NCBI GenBank assembly: GCA_964019335.1
Contig: OZ025711.1
Span: forward strand, 186,001 to 250,000
Reading direction: 5' to 3'
Source of the DNA: Diplonema japonicum
Taxonomy: Eukaryota; Euglenozoa; Diplonemea; Diplonemida; Diplonemidae
Length of the DNA: 64,000 nucleotides
Notes under the pieces: model-generated
The model's input: only the letters and a program-made list of their open reading frames with translations
Told to the model about the DNA's origin: nothing
Databases searched by the model: none
Position numbers and translations under genes: made by a program
Part shown: positions 58,701-64,000 of the stretch, in pieces
How the letters are laid out: every line of letters begins with the position of its first letter
Numbering within the stretch: position 1 is the stretch's first letter

Positions 58701-61317
58701 TCTGTGCTTGTGCCTCTTGTTCGACATCTTCTTTCACTTGGCTGATGAGGTCTGAGATTTCATTGTTACCTTTGTCTTTTCTATCCTTCTTCGACTTGTC
58801 CATGGCTTTCTTCATCTGCCCTCCCCACTCAACAAACTCTCCCGTCACCAATGCCTCGACCTGTGTGACAAGGTCGTTTCGCACCTGCTGTGTCCCCGCC
58901 TCGTTCCCTCTGCTGTCCCACCATGACTGCACATCTTCCAGTTCCATCTTGATCTTGTTGCTCTTTTTCTGCAGGAAGTCCATCCTTGCATAGTCCATGT
59001 ACCGCGTTGCAGCGCTGCTCATGCCTGTCGTGAGAGCAACCCATGCTTGCAGGTTGTACGTGTCTAAAGGTGGAACCGACGAAAGTGCAGCCAGCAGTGT
59101 CCCTACGGCGCCCAGTACGTAGTTTGATATTGTGAACCACGACAGCTGCGCTTCGTAGTACTTCGCAGCACGCTCGTATCTAGCAATCAACGGTGCCAGC
59201 CTGTAGGCTACGTACTCGTCCGGCACAAGGTCGCGCCACCCGTCGTCCTGGGTGTCCTGGATATGCCAAGGAGGAAGCGGGCCGTTGTACTTCTGTAGCG
59301 TGTTGTTTGCACATTCACTTTCCTTGAGCTCCGCAATCAGATGTTCCATCCAGTGACTGAGCTTCTCCTGCCTCGTCTTGTAAGACCTGTGATCCGTCCT
59401 TGTCAAGTTGTCTTCTACCTTCTTGTCAACACTGGCATCAGGACCCTCCTCTGTCTCTTCTTCTTCTTCTTCTTTGTGCTTCGAGGAATCTACGGGATCC
59501 TGCTCTTCGTTCCCCTTTTCGATGCTCCGTTTAATGGCTTGGTGTGAGTACGACCTCACTTGTGTTCGGTACATGTAAATCTCTCGCAGAAGCGTCTCCG
59601 AAGCAGTACGCAAGGCCACCCACCTGCCACCAGCATTCAGCTTGTTCTCGATGGCTTCGACAAGTGACAGCCCCACAGGCAGCACCACCACAATAAGGCC
59701 CACCCACGTGTAAATCTGGCCAACGGTGGACGAAGTTGTAGTCGACCCTGTCTCATTTGGGTACTGGAGCTGCAGGAACGTTTGGAAAATAGATAACGTA
59801 GTGGCCAGAATGCCCAGGAACAAGACAAGCACCTGCAAGTGGATAAATAGCTTCCTACAGTACTGGCTGTTGTAATCCCACACGGCGTACTTCAGCCACG
59901 CAGCATGGAGAGTCTCATCGTGAGTAACCGATTTCTCGACCATTTTCTGGAACTCCTCTGTGCTGGTTCCCTTTGCGACCACCTTGATGCACCCGGAGTT
60001 GATAATGTTCGATGTTCTGGGTGAAATCGTTCCTAGGCAGTTCCTGTAGTCGTCCAGCGACGGTGACCCTACCACCTCCTCCACACGCCGTATTGTGTTG
60101 CACAGCACATCAGCATACCCACCGCTGCCCTCAATCACAAGCACAGGTGTCCCCTGCTCCGAAGCTTGCTGGATCTCTAAAACTGAGGTACTGACGTCGC
60201 CACCCATCAGCACGATGCAGGATCCCGTGCATTTCAGTCTAAACGGCATTGCCTCCTTCGCCCACCCTTCAGGGTCACTGCCATCCTGCAGCACCTTCAT
60301 CATCGTAGTTGTGAAATCCAGTACCTTGCTCTTCCTGGCGGGTGCCACGACAAGCTCCTGCTCTGTCAAGAACAGGTGTGCACTGAACTCAGATAGTTCA
60401 TCCCTTATTTGCTCAATCGCCACTTCTACTGGCTGAGGGGGGGTGCTGTCATCTTTAGTTTCTGTGAGCCAGGTGTGCACCCCTAGTAAAACGGGGTCAG
60501 ACGAGAAATAGTCGGAGCGGTTTGCCCCTGACTGCAAACACTCGTCTCCGGTGGGCTGCTTCTTCGCAGCATACATGCCCCTGTTGAGGCTCTTGGCAAT
60601 GTCGCCGACAGCAACCTTCAAGTGTGTGTTGACAATGTCGTCGGTCACGAGGATCATGCCGCCTATTGCCTTAGCTGCCGAGGGTACAGCACGCTGCAGG
60701 TATTGCTTGAGGAAGCGTCCGATCTGGTGCTTTTGCAGTCCGTCTCGCCATGCTTTGTACTCCTTTACGTTTCGTACGGGGGGCGGCTGCTCCTCCGCCG
60801 CCACAGGCTGCTCGTCGTCTGAGCTGTCGAGGAGCGCTTCGTAGCCAGATGCCGCCTGCATGTACACAGTGTTGTTGCGCGAGAAATAGTCACCACCGTC
60901 CAACAAGGTCTGGTCGAAGATACCCGGCACGGTGCTCAGCTCTTGGAATATCCGTTGCTTCTCCGTCTGCTTCTTGAGGTCCGTCGATGTCACGAAGGTG
61001 TGAAAGTCGATCTTCCCCACAACTCGAATCACTGCAATGGGCTGCACGTCGTGCTTGTCATATATGTGGTCATGTATGGACTCATCTGCGCCGCAGAGAA
61101 TCCCTTTCCTGCTCTTTGCATGCACCCACTTTCCCTTGTCGTACTCTACCAGGTCGCCCCTCACTCGTCCGCGTTGCTTGATGATGTGCAGCCTCTTCAA
61201 AACCTCAAAAGGCGAGCTGTCCACGTCTTCGACCTGTGCGATGGGCCGCCTCTTCTCCTCTAATTCCACAGGTTCCAGCTCTTCATACCCCTGGCGCCTG
61301 GAATAGAGCTGCCCCAT
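55780..61317 (-). CDS. SLOG (TRPM-type LSDAT) plus two SLATT-like membrane modules and long helical-repeat tail
   Basis: Single exon, 1,845 residues from the ATG at 61317; a CATCACAG acceptor lies 4 nt upstream. The N-terminus MGQLYSRR fits an N-myristoylation motif. Residues ~207-412 resemble the SLOG/LSDAT domain of TRPM channels (GGMILVTDD, LVVAPAR, CIVLMGGDVSTSVLEI, TPVLVIEGSGGYADVL), a fold that binds nucleotide-derived ligands in characterised relatives. Two helices (~490-512 and ~538-556) followed by GGRWVALRTASETLLREIYMYRT match the DUF4231/SLATT pattern. A second two-helix module follows (~727-747, ~756-773). The last ~1,000 residues are helical with recurring segments such as FDLRNLLPDAEDRERF and FDLREVLDDPQSRR. 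In prokaryotes SLOG-SLATT pairs are proposed ligand-sensing membrane effectors; here function is unknown. The 3' part is copied in the pseudogene at 51943-52430. Confidence 0.85.
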   Translation of the reverse strand: MGQLYSRRQGYEELEPVELEEKRRPIAQVEDVDSSPFEVLKRLHIIKQRGRVRGDLVEYDKGKWVHAKSRKGILCGADESIHDHIYDKHDVQPIAVIRVVGKIDFHTFVTSTDLKKQTEKQRIFQELSTVPGIFDQTLLDGGDYFSRNNTVYMQAASGYEALLDSSDDEQPVAAEEQPPPVRNVKEYKAWRDGLQKHQIGRFLKQYLQRAVPSAAKAIGGMILVTDDIVNTHLKVAVGDIAKSLNRGMYAAKKQPTGDECLQSGANRSDYFSSDPVLLGVHTWLTETKDDSTPPQPVEVAIEQIRDELSEFSAHLFLTEQELVVAPARKSKVLDFTTTMMKVLQDGSDPEGWAKEAMPFRLKCTGSCIVLMGGDVSTSVLEIQQASEQGTPVLVIEGSGGYADVLCNTIRRVEEVVGSPSLDDYRNCLGTISPRTSNIINSGCIKVVAKGTSTEEFQKMVEKSVTHDETLHAAWLKYAVWDYNSQYCRKLFIHLQVLVLFLGILATTLSIFQTFLQLQYPNETGSTTTSSTVGQIYTWVGLIVVVLPVGLSLVEAIENKLNAGGRWVALRTASETLLREIYMYRTQVRSYSHQAIKRSIEKGNEEQDPVDSSKHKEEEEEETEEGPDASVDKKVEDNLTRTDHRSYKTRQEKLSHWMEHLIAELKESECANNTLQKYNGPLPPWHIQDTQDDGWRDLVPDEYVAYRLAPLIARYERAAKYYEAQLSWFTISNYVLGAVGTLLAALSSVPPLDTYNLQAWVALTTGMSSAATRYMDYARMDFLQKKSNKIKMELEDVQSWWDSRGNEAGTQQVRNDLVTQVEALVTGEFVEWGGQMKKAMDKSKKDRKDKGNNEISDLISQVKEDVEQEAQAQIKELGLTDITADSLAAALEDPTGPEGVKIFDSMTRLTAHIDKTTGLDSKKLLEGKFKKEALHKLEALQNVSDQFLDDTGNLLNINLGGMALSDFVPTEIEELVKNPKERRKMFRDVDIINPAVLSRKDCLSILGRAGADFKKKVSDLPQRQMLETMKSSIVDQLHEELINGLKNFKICIYDLIPRDELVTELLLELRDLGKVEWREMSSTDILCLVKNKEIHSRMKDLNEVALRGLMKRADKLFKSKTAQVFQSVMEKVSRLDVEELFDTTEKKAEVFDTLEDLQGDKDICFFSKEALLAKLPERISVMPHIRNKPQAQIVEYIQTVKCGFSASRIFQAFRNDFKSENTESVLNSILKNKRLCDRFVFAVKSIGQLEINRCDKKMLMRKLAMSPAFSQEMIDELKYLGEPTLKRLMSGLKSFISNSYQGRVFDILCDEVTTFDLRNLLPDAEDRERFVNQVREFRGVVIREASKEELITTIAYQTLILKFLKLSVDQIRELVERALVLMGNSFHSSIFTTAVMKYFDGDLVLNELEKWDEESTDRLCVCLLKLPGGLLDLLPPGARDVLDHVSQVHANDVGMKVLTQIADQSLHGALGSWGVDVQLRVLSQMQSLLGERVLANVFETSSRELPKALASKFHIVFTDPRKREYMLHCLTSLTQMDFADISDLSTVDLVDTMENGDSTKRDFLNLLVSIIETSHGHGQSSVKGAFKMLVLHLLNEILITVPYRLFLKLCLQITSFDLREVLDDPQSRRLVAVVFLRCSQIGELHDVENMKGRDILDACDSLLEYEMVVNDIRMLAEDQLRLLVHEMLDFFKAKQIGTLFARFLEDHQSAGAHKVEYGTLIEAVISIKGHLQISPVKVRTDFRFFDSEQFFSVLTEEEKVAVLQKYIPDDSAVRKIAQFSQLQFRRLFAHMCAVPCSQAEHGQGNQYCAPVDMRQHQMTTQYGKGVADMIDKMDKIVANSDTSYNV

Positions 61318-61507
61318 CTCCCTGTGATGTTGTTGAAAGTGCGAAAAACCTAACAAAATAAAACGCGGTCATGTTTACAGATTCCAAATGCCAGACCACT
61401 CCGCCAGTCTGTAAGGTCCACTAAAGAGAAATAACGCAAATGATGACTTCCTAAAATAGATCCTTCGGGTGCGGGGTACAGGGAGGGGGAGGGGATATAT
61501 GATTTGC

Positions 61508-63386
61508 TTATTGTGATTTCTTTTTCTTTGCAGCTGCGCGTGAAGGTGCAGCTTTACGTTTCTCGGAATTCCTCTCAGGGCGCAGGGACGTGGCATCGTA
61601 TTTGATGGTGCTCTCGAGGAAGGCAAGGGTACCGTCCTTGGGCACGACACCGGCTCTGCGCAGAAGCAGGAGCACCTCGATGGTGCGTGCAATCTGTGTG
61701 TGTTTTAAAAGAGAGAAGCCATACCTGTGCATAGAAGCTCTTTGGCAGACTTTTCGACGCGGACATGTAAGGGGTGTACAGTGTGCTGGTGTGCACCACA
61801 TCGTCGTAGGTGAGGCAAAGCTGTATCTCGTGAGACACCTTCCCCCTGTCCTCATGTTCTTCTATCCGCAAGCTGCAGTGCGTGCCGCTGTTGTCACTGA
61901 ACTTCTTGTTCCCGATCACCACTTGGTAGCCTCTGACCTGCTGTGTGCCAAAGATCTCACCCAGAGACGTAGGGTTCCAGTACCCCGCCTCGGGCAGCTC
62001 CTTGATCACCCTGAAGCCTGATTTTGCATCAGTGACCGCCGCCCAGTTCCTGGGCTGCAGCACCTGGGTGGGTCTGCGGTTGACGTTCATTTCCGAAACC
62101 TCTTTACCTGTCTTGCTGTACACGTCCTGCTGGTCGCCTTGTTCACCAGTGAGGAACGGATCTATCGCAAAATGCAGTTTCCAGATTCTGTCCTTATCCT
62201 TCCCCAGCCTCGTCACCCACACCCTGCCAGCTGCTGCTGCCCTCTCAGGCACTTCTGCTCCGTAGCGCACACTTAGTGTAGTTGTTTCGTCGACGGCGAT
62301 CTTACTGATGCCCATCTTGATGGGGTTCGAAATGCACCTTGTCAGCTGGAAATCGGGCTTCGAGGTGCTCTCCACGACACCGGTTACGGTCGCACCCTCC
62401 CACGTCGGGGCCGCCACCACATTAGCACTCACAGTGGCAGTGTAGCTGCCATAGGTACCCGAGCCGACTGTGGTTGCGTGGATCGTAGTGATCTTAGCCG
62501 ACAGAACAACAAGATCTGCACTGGCATCCACCTTGTCAACACCTTTTGCCTTGTGGAGGAGGCGTCTGGAGACAAGCTGCCCCACAGCACGCAACCCTAT
62601 CGCCTCCGATACAGCAGGCGGCAGGTCCGCACCGACGTACCCAGCCTCACTGGGCTCCAAAGGAACTTCGAGTTTCACTAGGCCAGTGATGAGTGGCAGC
62701 TGTTGGCAACCAGTGCGTGCAGTTGCAGGGTCGCCCCTCAGCCTAGCCCAGTACCTCCTGCGCAGCCTGTCAAAGAGGTATGCTATTCTCGCCTTGTCCC
62801 CCGCACGCGACAGGAGACAAGATTTGATGTGCTGGGAATTGTGCACCTTGAGAAGCTTCCTGATCCACACCAGGAAGTCATGTGCTGCGGGAGACTCCTT
62901 CAGAAGTCTCATACCTGTTATTTCCAATGATCGGAGTTCCAGCTTTAACTGCCCGGCCCCAGGCCCTTCCAAGGCCTTGTTCTCCTGCTCGATGATCTCA
63001 GGGTCGTTGGGGAGCTTGGGGTCAATTAGCTTCATGGGTTGCTCTTTTGCCTGTGGACGGAGGCTGGGGGACTTTGCTGTGAGGATGGGCGTCTCGAAGG
63101 CTTCGAATTCGGCAGCCATGGCCATGAAGCCGTCGTCGTTGGTTTCGGACACGTACGACTGGTTGCATGGATCGTGCGGGGCGATTGGCTTCAAATCATC
63201 ATCTTCATCTTCATCATCACCATCGGGCACGGAGCTATCATCTACCTCCTCAGCTTCGACGTCTTCGAACTGGTTGGCCTCAACACTAACTGTCTCCTCG
63301 CTCTCACCCTCACCCTGGGACACACTGTCGCTCTCATGGCCACCGAGGTAGCCCATGAGGTCAGGAGCACTCGACGCGTCTGACAT
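61508..63386 (-). CDS. Unrecognised 615-residue protein with acidic N-terminus
   Basis: Two exons (63386-61725 and 61693-61508) are joined over a 31-nt intron (GTATGG donor, ACACAG acceptor, phase 0). Residues ~1-75 are strongly acidic (EDVEAEEVDDSS, DDEDEDDD). About 150-225 is basic and helical (HDFLVWIRKLLKVHN). A beta-rich central region follows (~230-400), then a more hydrophilic segment to the Lys-rich C-terminus ending KKKKSQ. Acidic and basic ends suggest a nuclear or nucleic-acid-associated role, but no domain is recognised. A TTTTCAG acceptor lies 5 nt before the ATG. Confidence 0.75.
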
Positions 63387-63586
63387 ATTTACTGAAAAAA
63401 AAGGTTAAGTACGGTTCATATGCGTAAAAAAGAATCGGAACTGTTAGCATAATCTGGGCAACTATACTAATGCCCTGCAAACCCACGTATCAGTGTTTGC
63501 AGGGGGAGGGGAGGGGGGATGAAAAAAAGAAGGGAGACGTTTTTCGTTTTTCTTTTTCGGGACACGCACGGGTTTTGTTCGTCGTA

Positions 63587-64000
63587 TCATTTCCTCAAAG
63601 TTGGGAACCACCTCAGGGCGTTGGTGTAGTACACTTTCCTCAGAACGTATTCCGGAAGACCAAGCCCGCGGTACTCGCCGTTGACTTCGGGACACGACTG
63701 CGCCTCGTCCGTGGCGAGGAACATCCAGTCGGAGAACCATGTCTCGATGCACGTGTCCCTGATCTTCTTGGGGGTGTCGCCTTTGAAGAACATGAGGTCA
63801 GTGCCGTAGACAAGCTGGTCTTGATGCTTCATGAAAAACTCGCGAACGCGTTCCCTGTCCTCCTTTGCTTGGTACTGCAGGTGGCACATGCGGTGCGCAA
63901 AGTCGACGCTCATGTCACTGAACTCAGTTAAAGTCCTTGAGAGCACGTCTACGCTCCACTCCTGCGAACCAAGGTGGCACCCCATGAACTTCAGGCTGCC
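63587..64000 (-). CDS. Amidohydrolase-related (amidohydrolase 2 type) metal-dependent hydrolase, 3' end only
   Basis: Only the last ~137 residues are in the window; the start lies beyond base 64000. The frame runs open to the window edge. Features typical of the amidohydrolase-2 TIM barrel are a His in MGCHLGSQEW (metal-ligand strand) and YGTD with the conserved Asp near the C-terminal strand, followed by a helical cap and GLGLPEYVLRKVYYTNALRWFP. Substrate cannot be inferred from this fragment. Confidence 0.75.
   Translation of the reverse strand, partial: GSLKFMGCHLGSQEWSVDVLSRTLTEFSDMSVDFAHRMCHLQYQAKEDRERVREFFMKHQDQLVYGTDLMFFKGDTPKKIRDTCIETWFSDWMFLATDEAQSCPEVNGEYRGLGLPEYVLRKVYYTNALRWFPTLRK

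Noticed and set aside
61318-61356. Upstream start of the SLOG-SLATT protein at 61356
   Set aside because: It begins with TTG, not ATG, and the CATCACAG acceptor lies between it and the ATG at 61317.

Overview
This is protist nuclear DNA, and every gene I can support reads on the minus strand. Three traits point to Euglenozoa, most likely a diplonemid. (1) The genes lie head to tail on one strand across 64 kb, with spacers as short as about 50 nt. (2) Almost every start codon has an AG splice-acceptor-like site 1-10 nt upstream, as expected if a spliced leader is trans-spliced. (3) Several genes have conventional GT-AG cis-introns, mostly 31-57 nt with a GTATGN donor. The taxon is an inference: I found no rRNA, tRNA or spliced-leader gene to confirm it. 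The predicted proteins include ciliary and cytoskeletal ones (an RPGRIP1L-like protein and a kinesin), so the organism is probably flagellated.

The window is dominated by one intronless minus-strand reading frame that starts at 27858 and is still open at base 1, at least 9,286 codons. It has a signal peptide, a cadherin-like beta module, C-type lectin domains, 12 von Willebrand A (vWA) domains separated by arrays of Cys-x-Trp modules, and a tandem array of about 32 EGF-like modules. It looks like a giant secreted or surface adhesin. The gene just upstream (28319-30328) encodes a type I membrane protein with related Cys/Trp modules on a Pro/Thr-rich stalk, so the two may act together at the cell surface.

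From 30.4 to 47.8 kb is an ordinary gene run. It holds an RPGRIP1L-like transition-zone protein, a protein built from about 13 copies of an EKRxH motif, a kinesin-3-like motor, proteasome subunit alpha 5, an unrecognised protein, a secreted PAN-GH3 glycosidase, a small coiled-coil protein, an alpha-solenoid protein and a tail-anchored membrane protein. Exon structures were rebuilt from splice signals, phase and, where possible, protein homology.

From about 48 to 57 kb is a tandem segmental duplication. Each unit holds a non-coding block of about 640 bp, a gene fusing a ubiquitin-like domain to a CDK-type kinase, and sequence from the 3' part of the next gene. In the left unit that last part is a decayed pseudogene. 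In the right unit it is an intact 1,845-residue protein (55780-61317) that joins a TRPM-type SLOG domain to two SLATT-like (DUF4231-like) two-helix membrane modules and about 1,000 residues of helical repeats. The window ends with an unrecognised acidic-N-terminus protein and the 3' end of an amidohydrolase-family gene that runs off the right edge.
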